Source of the DNA: Flavobacterium silvisoli
GTDB taxonomy: Bacteria > Bacteroidota > Bacteroidia > Flavobacteriales > Flavobacteriaceae
Assembly (NCBI RefSeq): GCF_004329815.1
Contig: NZ_SJPE01000011.1
Span: forward strand, 47,492 to 111,491
DNA length: 64,000 bases
Direction of reading: 5' to 3'
Part shown: in pieces, positions 53,738 through 61,630 of the stretch
How positions within the stretch are numbered: the first letter of the stretch is position 1
Layout: each line of letters begins with the position of its first letter
The notes under the pieces: model-generated
What the model was told of the DNA's origin: nothing
Databases searched by the model: none
The model's input: the letters and a program-made list of their open reading frames with translations, nothing else
Position numbers and translations under genes: made by a program

Positions 53738-54209
53738 TTTCAGTAGTTATTGAATTGGTTTGAATAGTAAGATTTTGAATCCAAGGAACATCTGGAGAGG
53801 CGGCATTACTTTGTACTACACCATCCTGATTGTTCAGTTGATACGTAGTTTTGTATCCACAGGCTCTGGACACATAAACGGTTTGTGTGGTGTAATTGAA
53901 CTCGATGAAATCTTCATTGGCCAAGGTGGTGTTCGCACTGTTCAGTATCAAGCTGTATTTGGTAGTAGTTGCTGTCGGATTGAGAGGGAGTTTAATTTTG
54001 CTTTCCCCACTAAAAACACCCAAATCCAAGTCATCAAAAGCTCCGGAACCTTTTACTTTCAAGCTTACTACATTCTTGGTATTCGCCGGATTGGAAATGT
54101 CATAAAACTCCAAAATCAATCGGGGTGTGGTTTCTTCTGTACAAATATCGTCTTTCTCACAAGCGGAGAACGAAAAAGCAATCAACAGCACTAAAAGTAT
54201 TTTTTTCAT
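53709..54209 (-). CDS. DUF6452-like lipoprotein
   Basis: 166 residues. Lipoprotein signal (LLVLLIAFSFSACEKDDIC, lipid Cys about residue 17). The mature domain is strand-rich with several Cys (DICTEE; SRACGYKTTY). It matches my memory of DUF6452, which in flavobacteria pairs with DUF6048 next to rlmD. The frame is open to 54254 inside rlmD, but the signal peptide fixes the start at 54209. Function unknown. Confidence 0.78.
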   Translation of the reverse strand: MKKILLVLLIAFSFSACEKDDICTEETTPRLILEFYDISNPANTKNVVSLKVKGSGAFDDLDLGVFSGESKIKLPLNPTATTTKYSLILNSANTTLANEDFIEFNYTTQTVYVSRACGYKTTYQLNNQDGVVQSNAASPDVPWIQNLTIQTNSITTENETHIKVYF

Positions 54210-54228
54210 AACGCAGCTCGTAATTCTT

Positions 54229-55641
54229 CTATCTTTTTTCCAAAAGTACAACATTTTCTACATGGTGCGTTTGCGGAAACATATCCACAGGCCTTACCCG
54301 TGTTACCCGGTACTGTTCATCCATCAAGGCTAAATCTCGGGCTTGTGTAGCACTGTTGCAGCTTACATATACCACTTTTTCAGGCGCTATTTTCAGGATT
54401 TGTTCCACCACATCTTTATGCATACCATCTCTTGGTGGGTCGGTGATGATTACATCGGGCTGACCGTGTTGGGCGATAAAGGCATCGTTGAATACGTTTT
54501 TCATATCGCCTACAAAGAATTCACAATTGGTAATACTGTTGCGTCGGGCATTTTCTTTGGCATCCACTATGGCTTCGGGAACTGCTTCTACACCAATTAC
54601 TTTTTTGGCTTGTTTGGAAACAAATTGGGCAATAGTTCCTGTTCCTGTGTATAAATCGTAAACCACTTCATTTCCGGTTAATCCGGCAAATTCACGGGTT
54701 ATTTTGTATAGTTCGTAGGCTTGATCAGAATTAGTTTGGTAGAATGATTTGGCATTGATGCTGAATTGCAGGCCTTCCATTTCTTCTAATATATAATCCC
54801 TGCCTTTGTAGAGTTTGATGTCTTGGTCATAAAGTGTATCGTTGGCCTTACCGTTAATCACATACTGCAATGAAGTAATTTGCGGAAACACAGTATAAAT
54901 ATGATTCAACAACAATTCTCTTTGGGCTTTGTTATCTTGGTAAAACTGAATCAGCACCATGATTTCTCCTGTTGATGCGGTGCGAATCATTAAGGTACGC
55001 AGCAAGCCTTCATGGTTTCGGGCATTGAAAAAAGTTAGTCCGTTTTCGGTTGCGAAACGTTTGATTTCGTTGCGGATAGCATTTGACGGATCTTCCTGCA
55101 GATGGCATTTTTCAATATCCAATATTTTATCCCACATTTTCGGAATGTGAAAGCCCAAGGCATTTTTATCGTCAAATTCTTTCCCCGATTTGATTTCGTT
55201 TTCGGTCATCCAACGACTATCAGAAAAACCAAACTCCATTTTGTTGCGATAAAAGAATTGTTTGGCAGAGCCCAATATCGGTTCAAAAGCTGGGAGTTCA
55301 ATTTTCCCGATGCGTTTAAGGTTGTTGAATACCTCCTGATTTTTATAGAATAACTGTTTGTCATAATTCATGTTTTGCCATTTGCAACCGCCACAGGCTC
55401 CGAAGTGTTGGCAAACCGGCTCAACTCTGTCAGTAGAGTACTGATGAAATTTAATGGCTTTGCCTTCAAAATAGGCTTTGCGTTTCTTGAAAGTCTGTAC
55501 ATCAACCACATCGCCGGGAACGACATTGGGTATGAAAATGACCTGACCTTCGGGGGCTTTGGCTACCGATACGCCTTTGGCACCGGCATCTAAAACCGTT
55601 ATGTTTTCAAAAATGACTTTTTTTGTTGTTTTTCTTCCCAT
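54229..55641 (-). CDS. rlmD: 23S rRNA (uracil-5-)-methyltransferase, RlmD type
   Basis: 470 residues. TRAM domain (about 5-60) and a 4Fe-4S ligand set (CQHFGACGGCKW near residue 78-90, fourth Cys in IEKCHLQ) precede the SAM domain (VVYDLYTGTGTIAQF) and the catalytic Cys in YVSCNSATQARDL. It methylates U1939 or U747/U1939 of 23S rRNA; Bacteroidota often have one enzyme, so the precise target is inferred. Heptamer array 2 lies 19 bases upstream. Confidence 0.9.
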   Translation of the reverse strand: MGRKTTKKVIFENITVLDAGAKGVSVAKAPEGQVIFIPNVVPGDVVDVQTFKKRKAYFEGKAIKFHQYSTDRVEPVCQHFGACGGCKWQNMNYDKQLFYKNQEVFNNLKRIGKIELPAFEPILGSAKQFFYRNKMEFGFSDSRWMTENEIKSGKEFDDKNALGFHIPKMWDKILDIEKCHLQEDPSNAIRNEIKRFATENGLTFFNARNHEGLLRTLMIRTASTGEIMVLIQFYQDNKAQRELLLNHIYTVFPQITSLQYVINGKANDTLYDQDIKLYKGRDYILEEMEGLQFSINAKSFYQTNSDQAYELYKITREFAGLTGNEVVYDLYTGTGTIAQFVSKQAKKVIGVEAVPEAIVDAKENARRNSITNCEFFVGDMKNVFNDAFIAQHGQPDVIITDPPRDGMHKDVVEQILKIAPEKVVYVSCNSATQARDLALMDEQYRVTRVRPVDMFPQTHHVENVVLLEKR

Positions 55642-55659
55642 GGCGCAAAAGTAGTTAAG

Positions 55660-55691
55660 AATTACGAATTAGCAATTACCAATTACGAATT
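55660..55691. repeat. AATTACG heptamer array 2
   Basis: AATTACG, AATTAGC, AATTACC, AATTACG, AATT in register; further 7-base units decay to the right. Confidence 0.8.
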
Positions 55692-55763
55692 GGAGATTAG
55701 TTGTTGGTAATTTGGAGTTATGAGTTACAATTTTAGTTTATAATTTGTACTACTAATTAGTAC

Positions 55764-55817
55764 TGTCTGCAATTGTCCCCATTTGTCCGTAAAAGTCCTG
55801 AATTGTCCTAAAATGTC
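55764..55817. repeat. 10-bp lattice of TGTC sites
   Basis: TGTC(C) begins at 55764, 55774, 55784, 55804 and 55814, with AGTC at 55794: six units at an exact 10-base period, i.e. one helical turn apart. On the minus strand they read GGACA. Confidence 0.8.
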
Positions 55818-55844
55818 CGGTTTGTGCTGATTTTTAGGGGTTTT

Positions 55845-55916
55845 CTTCGATACTTCTTCGGTACTTGTTCGGCAACGCTTCGGTAAAACGGGATATTTAC
55901 CGAACAACTACCGAAG
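55845..55916. repeat. 11-bp lattice of CTTCGG sites with inverted partners
   Basis: CTTCGA at 55845, CTTCGG at 55856, GTTCGG at 55867 and CTTCGG at 55878 are 11 bases apart. The inverted forms CCGAAC (55900) and CCGAAG (55911) fall on the same 11-base grid. CTTCGGTA (55878-55885) can pair with TACCGAAG (55909-55916), and CGGTAAA with TTTACCG inside. Confidence 0.8.
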
Positions 55917-56033
55917 AAAGACAAAAGCAAACGGATAAACAGTAGGTTGAATCTACCGGTTTTTAAATCGCACTGGTCTAAAGAATTAGTATATTTGAAA
56001 AATAATGATTGATGAATACTCAATATAAATTCC

Positions 56034-56597
56034 ATGAAAACCCACCTGGCACTTCTCCGCGGCATTAATGTTTCGGGACACAAAATGATAAAGATGGAAG
56101 CTTTAAAAAAGGTTTTAGAAGGCATTGGGTTTGTTAATGTGGTCACTTACATTCAATCGGGAAACGTGTTTGTAGATACCGAGGAAGAGAGTCCGGCCAA
56201 AGTTGGTTTTCTGATTAAACAGGAAATTTATAAACAGTTTGGTCACGATGTACCGGTTATTGTCATAGGTCAGGAAGATTTGCAGGCCTGTTTAGACCGC
56301 AATGAGTTTTTGAATGAAGAAGGGGTTGATTTGAAAAAGCTTTACGTTTCTTTTATTTCTTCGGAATTGCCCGAAAACATGATTACACAGCTCAATTTAA
56401 ACTTCATTCATCCCGATGAAATTCAATTGGATGGCAAACGCATTTACCTGAAATACGATACTTCCCCCGCCAAAACAAAACTCGACAATAAGTGGATTGA
56501 AAAAAGCATGAACGTAATCTCTACCACCCGCAATTGGAATACCGTTAATACTTTGTTGAAAATGTTTCAAGAGCGTTCTCAGACTAATAGCTTTTAA
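56034..56597 (+). CDS. DUF1697 family protein
   Basis: 187 residues. N-terminal HLALLRGINVSGHKMIKMEALKKVLEGIGFVNVVTYIQSGNVFV is the conserved DUF1697 pattern (split here by family blocks LLRGINV and YIQSGNV), followed by AKTKLDNKWIEK and STTRNWNTVNTLLKM at the C-terminus. Cytoplasmic; function unknown. It is followed after 27 bases by the NRAMP-like gene. Confidence 0.88.
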   Translation: MKTHLALLRGINVSGHKMIKMEALKKVLEGIGFVNVVTYIQSGNVFVDTEEESPAKVGFLIKQEIYKQFGHDVPVIVIGQEDLQACLDRNEFLNEEGVDLKKLYVSFISSELPENMITQLNLNFIHPDEIQLDGKRIYLKYDTSPAKTKLDNKWIEKSMNVISTTRNWNTVNTLLKMFQERSQTNSF

Positions 56598-56624
56598 TTG
56601 TAAATTAGCTGTAAATACATCAAA

Positions 56625-57881
56625 GTGAAGCGACCTAACAAGTTTATGCGTTTTTGGAAGATACTCGGTCCCGGTCTGATTACTGGTGCCAGTGATGATG
56701 ATCCTTCGGGTATTGCTACTTATTCTCAGGCCGGTGCAGCTTATGGGCTTTCTACTTTATGGACTTCTATAGTTGCCTTTCCATTGATGGCGGCTATACA
56801 ACAAATGTGTGCCAAAATCGGTTTGGTTACTTCACAAGGACTTACCGGAGCCTTGAAAACCCATTATCCTAAGTGGGTCTTGTATTTAATGTTGCTCTTT
56901 AGTTTTCCGGCTATTGTAATGAATATTGGTGCCGATATTGCCGGTATGGGAGCCGTCGGTAATTTGTTATTTCCAAAAATTGAAGCTACTTATTTTAGTG
57001 TGGTATTTACCATAATACTCTTATTTCTGATTATTTACTTGCCGTATCAGAAAATTGCGGCTATCCTTAAATACCTTTGTATAGTACTCTTGGTGTATTT
57101 AATCGTACCGTTCTTATACAAACAAGATTGGTTTGATATTGCCAAGAATACGTTTATTCCTAATCTGCAGTTCAATGAAGACTACGTAGCGGTTTTGGTG
57201 GGAATTTTAGGTACGACAATCTCTCCATATCTGTTTTTTTGGCAGGCTTCTATGGAGGTTGAAGAGATGGAACATAAACGAAAACATTTGATTGTCAACA
57301 AAAAAATCATTCACGACATGAAGCAGGATGTTGACTTTGGTATGGGATTCTCAGGAGTGGTGATGTTCTTTATCATCCTGACCACCGGAACCGTATTATT
57401 CAAAGGAGGTGTTCATCAAATTGATACTGTTGAACAGGCTGCTGCTGCCCTGAAACCTTTGGCCGGTGACTTTGCTTATTTATTGTTTGCCATTGGGGTC
57501 ATAGGTACAGGCTTGTTAGCCATTCCGGTATTGAGTGGTTCACTGTCGTACATTATTACCGAAACTTTCGGATGGGAGCAGGGATTGGATAAAAAGTTTC
57601 ACGAAGCCAAAGCTTTTTATATAGTAATGGCTATTTCACTCATATTAGGATTGTCACTCAATTACATAGGTGTTTCTCCGGTAAAGGCGTTGATTTATAC
57701 AGCCATTCTTTACGGTATGACTGCTCCGGTTCTGATTGCTATTATTTTGCATATTTCAAATAACAAAAGGGTAATGGGTAATTTTACCAACAGCAGATTT
57801 TCAAACCTGCTCGGCTTTGCTGCTTTGATACTAATGACAGCGGCAGCGGTGACACTCCTTTATTTACAGTTTTTCAATTAA
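56625..57881 (+). CDS. NRAMP-related divalent metal transporter
   Basis: 418 residues, about eleven membrane helices. It has the NRAMP-like opening LGPGLITGASDDDPSGI, but helix 1 reads DDDPSGIATYS instead of the DPGN metal motif, and helix 6 reads ISPYLFFWQASMEVEE in place of the Met-Pro-His motif. It therefore belongs to an NRAMP-related branch whose ion may differ from Mn/Fe. The start appears to be GTG at 56625 (KRPNKFMRFW); an ATG at 56646 in the same frame is an alternative. Confidence 0.85.
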   Translation: MKRPNKFMRFWKILGPGLITGASDDDPSGIATYSQAGAAYGLSTLWTSIVAFPLMAAIQQMCAKIGLVTSQGLTGALKTHYPKWVLYLMLLFSFPAIVMNIGADIAGMGAVGNLLFPKIEATYFSVVFTIILLFLIIYLPYQKIAAILKYLCIVLLVYLIVPFLYKQDWFDIAKNTFIPNLQFNEDYVAVLVGILGTTISPYLFFWQASMEVEEMEHKRKHLIVNKKIIHDMKQDVDFGMGFSGVVMFFIILTTGTVLFKGGVHQIDTVEQAAAALKPLAGDFAYLLFAIGVIGTGLLAIPVLSGSLSYIITETFGWEQGLDKKFHEAKAFYIVMAISLILGLSLNYIGVSPVKALIYTAILYGMTAPVLIAIILHISNNKRVMGNFTNSRFSNLLGFAALILMTAAAVTLLYLQFFN

Positions 57882-57887
57882 TTTGAA

Positions 57888-57901
57888 AATTGCGAATTAT
57901 G
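57888..57901. repeat. Heptamer array 3 (left bracket of relic)
   Basis: AATTGCG AATTATG then AATG, forward orientation, seven bases after the NRAMP-like stop. Confidence 0.65.
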
Positions 57902-57923
57902 AATGTAAATGTTATAAGATTTG

Positions 57924-58087
57924 ATGAAAGAAAATATGGTTCAGGTTGAGAGTTAAGCTTTTGCAGTCAGAGTTGTAAAAGGATAACCAACTTTTATCTG
58001 CAGAAAAGAAAGAATTTGTATTAAGTAAACAGTTATGACGCTCAGGAACATCAATTGGTGCTATTCAAAAAACATTACGAGCTAACA
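57924..58087 (+). pseudogene. Relic of an S23/IVS four-helix-bundle protein gene
   Basis: From the ATG at 57924 the frame reads MKENMVQVES-stop-AFAVRVVKG. After a frame change near 57981 it continues DNQLLSAEKKEFVLSKQL-stop-RSGTSIGAIQKTLRA. This matches the N-terminal half of the 23S rRNA intervening-sequence (S23) four-helix-bundle family, whose members read KKEFVLSKQLLRSGTSIGANIEEA in that region (two blocks, KKEFVLSKQL and RSGTSIGAN). There are two stops, one frameshift and a lost Asn codon. The 3' half is missing and the relic ends directly at a heptamer array. Confidence 0.8.
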
Positions 58088-58090
58088 ATT

Positions 58091-58118
58091 TGTAATTCGT
58101 AATTTATAATTCGTAATT
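58091..58118. repeat. Heptamer array 4, reversed (right bracket of relic)
   Basis: TGTAATT CGTAATT TATAATT CGTAATT in register, the reverse complement of AATTACG units. It ends six bases before the rocD promoter box. Confidence 0.85.
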
Positions 58119-58124
58119 AAGTTT

Positions 58125-58132
58125 TACTTTTG
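58125..58132 (+). promoter_or_regulatory. TAnnTTTG box of rocD
   Basis: TACTTTTG; the -33 region upstream would fall within the heptamer array. Confidence 0.55.
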
Positions 58133-58232
58133 TAAAACATGGATGATTTCTCTCCACTAAGAAGGAATGGCGATTTAATAAATAATCTGTAAAAATTCCG
58201 AAACGCCGGAACAGATTAAAAATTCAATTACA

Positions 58233-59477
58233 ATGTCAGTTTTAGAAAAAGTAACTTCAGCCGATGCTATTGCATTAGAAGACAAGTATGGAGCCCACAA
58301 TTACCACCCGCTGCCGGTAGTACTCAGCAGAGGAGAAGGTGTTTATGTTTGGGATGTAGAAGGTAAAAAATATTACGATTTTCTTTCGGCTTATTCGGCC
58401 GTAAATCAAGGCCACTGCCATCCTAAGATAGTAGGAGCCATGATAGAGCAGGCACAAACGTTAACCTTAACATCACGTGCTTTTTACAATGATAAATTAG
58501 GTGTTTACGAAGAATACGTAACCAAATATTTCGGGTTTGATAAAGTATTACCGATGAATACGGGTGCCGAAGCAGTTGAGACCGCTTTAAAACTTTGCAG
58601 AAAATGGGCTTATGAAAAGAAAGGCATACACGAAAACGAGGCACAAATCATTGTTTGCGAAGGTAATTTCCACGGAAGAACGACTACGATCATCTCGTTT
58701 TCCAATGATGAAAATGCCCGTAAAAACTTCGGGCCGTATACAGCCGGATTTATAAAAATTCCTTACGACGATATTGATGCTTTGGAAAGAGCCATCCAAT
58801 CGTCAAAAAATATTGCCGGTTTCTTAGTAGAACCTATTCAGGGCGAAGCCGGAGTGTATGTGCCAAGTGAAGGATATCTGGCCAAAGCTAAGTCGTTGTG
58901 TAAAGACAACAACGTTCTGTTTATTGCTGATGAAGTACAAACCGGAATTGCCCGTACCGGAAAATTATTAGCCGTACACCACGAGAATATCCAACCAGAC
59001 ATTCTGATTTTAGGAAAAGCTATCTCCGGAGGTGCTTATCCGGTTTCGGCAGTTTTGGCCAATGATACTGTCATGAATGTAATCAAACCGGGACAACACG
59101 GATCAACTTTTGGCGGTAATCCGGTAGCAGCGGCAGTTGCCATTGCAGCACTTGAAGTGGTGAAAGACGAGAATTTGGCTGACAACGCAGAACGTTTAGG
59201 AAAAATTTTCCGTGCTGAACTGGCCAAATACATCGAAACTTCTAACGTTGCTACTTTAGTGCGAGGTAAAGGCTTGTTGAATGCCGTGGTTATTAACGAT
59301 ACGGAAGAAAGTGATACGGCTTGGAACATTTGTATGGCATTGCGCGATAACGGTTTATTGGCCAAACCCACTCATGGCAATATCATTCGTTTTGCACCGC
59401 CATTGGTCATGAATGAAGAACAATTATTGGATTGTGTTTCGATAATCATCAAAACATTAAAGCAATTCGAAAAATAA
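58233..59477 (+). CDS. rocD: Ornithine-oxo-acid aminotransferase
   Basis: 414 residues, class III PLP aminotransferase, cytoplasmic. It converts ornithine and 2-oxoglutarate to glutamate semialdehyde and glutamate (arginine/ornithine breakdown, proline link). [51 protein letters not shown] (PLP Asp) and [16 protein letters not shown] (Schiff-base Lys near residue 255) are characteristic and separate it from acetylornithine or GABA enzymes. Start [20 protein letters not shown] is the usual N-terminus in flavobacteria. Confidence 0.94.
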   Translation: MSVLEKVTSADAIALEDKYGAHNYHPLPVVLSRGEGVYVWDVEGKKYYDFLSAYSAVNQGHCHPKIVGAMIEQAQTLTLTSRAFYNDKLGVYEEYVTKYFGFDKVLPMNTGAEAVETALKLCRKWAYEKKGIHENEAQIIVCEGNFHGRTTTIISFSNDENARKNFGPYTAGFIKIPYDDIDALERAIQSSKNIAGFLVEPIQGEAGVYVPSEGYLAKAKSLCKDNNVLFIADEVQTGIARTGKLLAVHHENIQPDILILGKAISGGAYPVSAVLANDTVMNVIKPGQHGSTFGGNPVAAAVAIAALEVVKDENLADNAERLGKIFRAELAKYIETSNVATLVRGKGLLNAVVINDTEESDTAWNICMALRDNGLLAKPTHGNIIRFAPPLVMNEEQLLDCVSIIIKTLKQFEK

Positions 59478-59510
59478 TATCCGCCGGTAACCAACCAAAC
59501 CTTTATATTT

Positions 59511-60002
59511 ATGGAAAACCAAAACAATTTAACGTTAAACGACCAGGCTGTTGATGCTTTGAGAGTTAGTGGCAGGTGGTGTCTTTTTTTATCCATAGTC
59601 GGATTCATCGGACTGGGATTACTCTTAATCGGTGCTATGGTTATGTATGCTACAATGTCGGCTATACCCGATATGGCTATGGCAGAAGCAGGAGCAGGGA
59701 TGCCTCCAAGCATGGGAGCCGGAATTTTTGGTGCTATGAGAGGAGTTCTTTCGGCGATGTATATCGTATTAGCGGTAGTGTATTTCTTTCCGATATATTA
59801 TTTATATAAATATGCCAAAGGAATGAAAGATGCTTTAGAATCGAGTAACAGCGACATACTTTCTGAAGCCTTGGTTTACCTCAAATCGCATCACAAATTT
59901 TTGGGTATTATGACTATTGTCATCATTTCGTTGTACGTATTATTGTTTGTGGGAGCTATGATTTTTGCCGTAAGTATGGCGGGTGCGGCTTCGGGTATGT
60001 AA
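59511..60002 (+). CDS. DUF5362-like membrane protein
   Basis: 163 residues. Three to four hydrophobic segments (about 25-50, 75-100, 130-160) with a Met/Ala/Gly-rich loop (MSAIPDMAMAEAGAGMPP). The soluble part AKGMKDALESSNSDILSEALVYLKSHHKF matches my memory of DUF5362. Function unknown. It lies 33 bases after rocD and ends at a terminator. Confidence 0.78.
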   Translation: MENQNNLTLNDQAVDALRVSGRWCLFLSIVGFIGLGLLLIGAMVMYATMSAIPDMAMAEAGAGMPPSMGAGIFGAMRGVLSAMYIVLAVVYFFPIYYLYKYAKGMKDALESSNSDILSEALVYLKSHHKFLGIMTIVIISLYVLLFVGAMIFAVSMAGAASGM

Positions 60003-60021
60003 GACAAAATATATTTCAGTT

Positions 60022-60050
60022 AAAACCAGCTTATCCGGCTGGTTTTTTTA
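60022..60050 (+). terminator. Terminator after the DUF5362-like gene
   Basis: AAAACCAGC (60022-60030) pairs with GCTGGTTTT (60038-60046), followed by T residues. Confidence 0.85.
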
Positions 60051-60074
60051 TTTTTGATTCTTCAATTTATTCAA

Positions 60075-60281
60075 ATGAAAAAAATAATACTGCCCCTTAT
60101 GCTGGTGGCAATCGCAGTTGCTTTATACGAACAAACCAAAGCCAAACCCAACATCTACATTTTAATTGTAGCTATAGTCATATTCATGTACGGGATGATG
60201 CAGTTGAGTGCTAAAACCCTGCATTATAAAAACCGCAGTTCAAAAGACGAATCTGAAGAAAATCAAGAAAGTGATGAATAA
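60075..60281 (+). CDS. Small membrane protein upstream of the Smr gene
   Basis: 68 residues with two membrane segments (about 4-18 and 27-48) and an acidic tail (KDESEENQESDE). No family recognised. The stop codon overlaps the Smr gene start by 8 bases, so they are translated together. The ATG at 60075 is chosen over upstream in-frame codons that lie in the terminator. Confidence 0.7.
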   Translation: MKKIILPLMLVAIAVALYEQTKAKPNIYILIVAIVIFMYGMMQLSAKTLHYKNRSSKDESEENQESDE

Positions 60282-60810
60282 AGGAGACAAAGTTTCGGTA
60301 TTAGATGATTCCATTGACGGTATTGTGGTTTCGGTAGCCGGTTCAGAGGTGACCATTGAAACAGCTGATGGTTTTACTATGACATTTAAAAGCTATGAAT
60401 TGATTAAAATTGAAGATGAAACCATGAATTTCAGTTTCAATAAAAGCAAAATCATCAGTGAAAAGGAAATTGCTAAGCCTAATTATATCAATAAAGAGAA
60501 AAAATCAAAAAAAGAGCTTCCGGTACCCGAGTTTGATTTGCACATCGAAAAGCTGGTGAAGAATTTCAAGCACATGAATAACTTTGATATACTGACCCTG
60601 CAAATGGACACCGCCAAATACCACATCGAGTTTGCCATGCGAAACCGCATTCCCAAAATTGTGTTCATACACGGAGTGGGGGAAGGGGTTTTAAAATCGG
60701 AACTCGATTTTATGTTGAGCCGTTATGATAACCTTTCGTTTCAGGATGCCAATTATCAAAAGTACGGTTCGGGTGCCACCGAGGTTTATTTCAAACAAAA
60801 TACAAAATAA
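60274..60810 (+). CDS. Smr (MutS2 C-terminal) domain protein
   Basis: 178 residues. An N-terminal small beta-barrel (GDKVSVLDDSIDGIVVSVAGSEVTIE) is followed by a linker and a C-terminal Smr domain starting FDLHIEKL with KIVFIHGVGEGVLKSEL, the HGxGxG nuclease-type motif. This DUF2027-like arrangement occurs in Bacteroidota; Smr domains nick DNA or cleave RNA (ribosome rescue) in other proteins. The role here is unknown. The frame is open upstream to 60208, but that overlaps the previous gene; the ATG at 60274 fits the barrel start. Confidence 0.87.
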   Translation: MNKGDKVSVLDDSIDGIVVSVAGSEVTIETADGFTMTFKSYELIKIEDETMNFSFNKSKIISEKEIAKPNYINKEKKSKKELPVPEFDLHIEKLVKNFKHMNNFDILTLQMDTAKYHIEFAMRNRIPKIVFIHGVGEGVLKSELDFMLSRYDNLSFQDANYQKYGSGATEVYFKQNTK

Positions 60811-60838
60811 AAAAAGTCCCGATTTTCATCGGGACTCT
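60811..60838. terminator. Terminator after the Smr gene
   Basis: AGTCCCGAT (60815-60823) pairs with ATCGGGACT (60828-60836) around TTTC. It also lies downstream of the convergent Thr-rich gene. Confidence 0.85.
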
Positions 60839-60892
60839 TCATTTCCAAAACTAACCAAATTATATATTGAATCTAACCAAATTCTATTGTTG

Positions 60893-61267
60893 TTATGCTA
60901 CGCTGCTTTCTTGAGAGATTACTTTTTTCAAGAATGATCTAACCAAAACACTGTTAGTGATTACGCCGGCATTAATCAATTGTTTTTTACCGAAGTTAGA
61001 AGCGTTTGTTTTAACACTGTTAGTGTTGTTTCCCCCAACTAACCAAGCTGCAACGTCCATATTGTTTGAAGCTACAGCGTTTTCAGTAGTAACGGTCATT
61101 GTAGTTTCTTTGGCAACAGTAACCTGAGTTGTAGTTGTTGGTAAAACTGTAACAGTAGTGTTTTGTCCAAAAACTCCGGTTGATGATAATACTAATAAAA
61201 CGAATAAAACAAATAATCTAACGTTAGTTACATTTTTTTGAGTTGTAGTGTTATTAGCTGTTGTCAT
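60893..61267 (-). CDS. Thr/Val-rich exported protein of unknown function
   Basis: 124 residues. N-terminal polar stretch (TTANNTTTQKNVTN), then a signal-like helix (LFVLFVLLVLSSTGVFG), then TTVTVLPTTTTQVTVAKETTMTV. The rest is a Asn/Ser/Thr-rich domain ending in a helix (VRSFLKKVISQE). Composition (Thr about one sixth) is unlike its neighbours. I do not recognise it. Gene-length, in-frame and flanked by a terminator, so probably real. Its 5' leader holds a hairpin (61292-61321). Confidence 0.65.
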   Translation of the reverse strand: MTTANNTTTQKNVTNVRLFVLFVLLVLSSTGVFGQNTTVTVLPTTTTQVTVAKETTMTVTTENAVASNNMDVAAWLVGGNNTNSVKTNASNFGKKQLINAGVITNSVLVRSFLKKVISQESSVA

Positions 61268-61630
61268 GATATTTTGTTTTTGTTGTTATTTCTGAGTCAA
61301 AACTACGGCGACGGTACTCAGAGCGAAAAAAATTTCGATAACTAACTCCAAAACTCGATTAAAGCACAAAACCAGTGAATTCGGGGGTTTTCAGCGTTTT
61401 TTTGATGCAGTTTGTCTAGAAAGTGTTAAAAAAAGAGGTGTTTTATCGATGAAAAACCAGTATATTCCATGAACGACAACCCCCTTTACATTTTACCGAT
61501 TGGATAGTCGATGAGTGACCAAATCTTAGTAAATTAGCGTCATCAAAATGCAGGATTTGGGAAAAAGGAATCAGGACTTTAATTGGTTTGCTGAATTCTC
61601 AATCATACAATCTTTAATTCTTAATCAAAA
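61268..61630. promoter_or_regulatory. 363-base divergent region between Thr-rich gene and STAS-like gene
   Basis: No gene seen. CTGAGT (61292-61297) pairs with ACTCAG (61316-61321) in the leader of the Thr-rich gene, with a second small dyad CGAAA/TTTCG near 61324-61337. GTGTTTTATCGAT at 61438-61450 matches the unit found twice at 42666 and 63794. Confidence 0.5.

Larger units (their letters stand above)
55642..56033. other. 392-base intergenic region built of short periodic repeats
   Basis: No gene. From left to right: heptamers related to AATTACG (55660-55691, decaying to about 55745), TGTC sites every 10 bases (55764-55817), and CTTCGG sites every 11 bases with inverted partners (55845-55916). 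An open minus-strand frame through it (55725-55907) has repeat-derived, unconvincing sequence. Confidence 0.75.
57882..58232. other. 351-base intergenic region with gene relic, inverted heptamer arrays and rocD promoter
   Basis: Contains heptamers at 57888-57901, a decayed four-helix-bundle gene (57924-58087), reversed heptamers at 58091-58118, and a TACTTTTG box at 58125-58132 with a leader of about 95 nt before rocD. The leader has a short hairpin TTCCG/CGGAA near 58195-58212. Confidence 0.7.

Noticed and set aside
55725..55907. Small minus-strand gene in the rlmD upstream region
   Set aside because: The frame passes through the 10-bp and 11-bp lattices and the heptamers; its protein is only a translation of repeats.
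52917..58118. CRISPR array or origin iterons from the short repeats
   Set aside because: Units are 7-11 bases without spacers of constant length, no cas genes are present, and no replication initiator gene is nearby.
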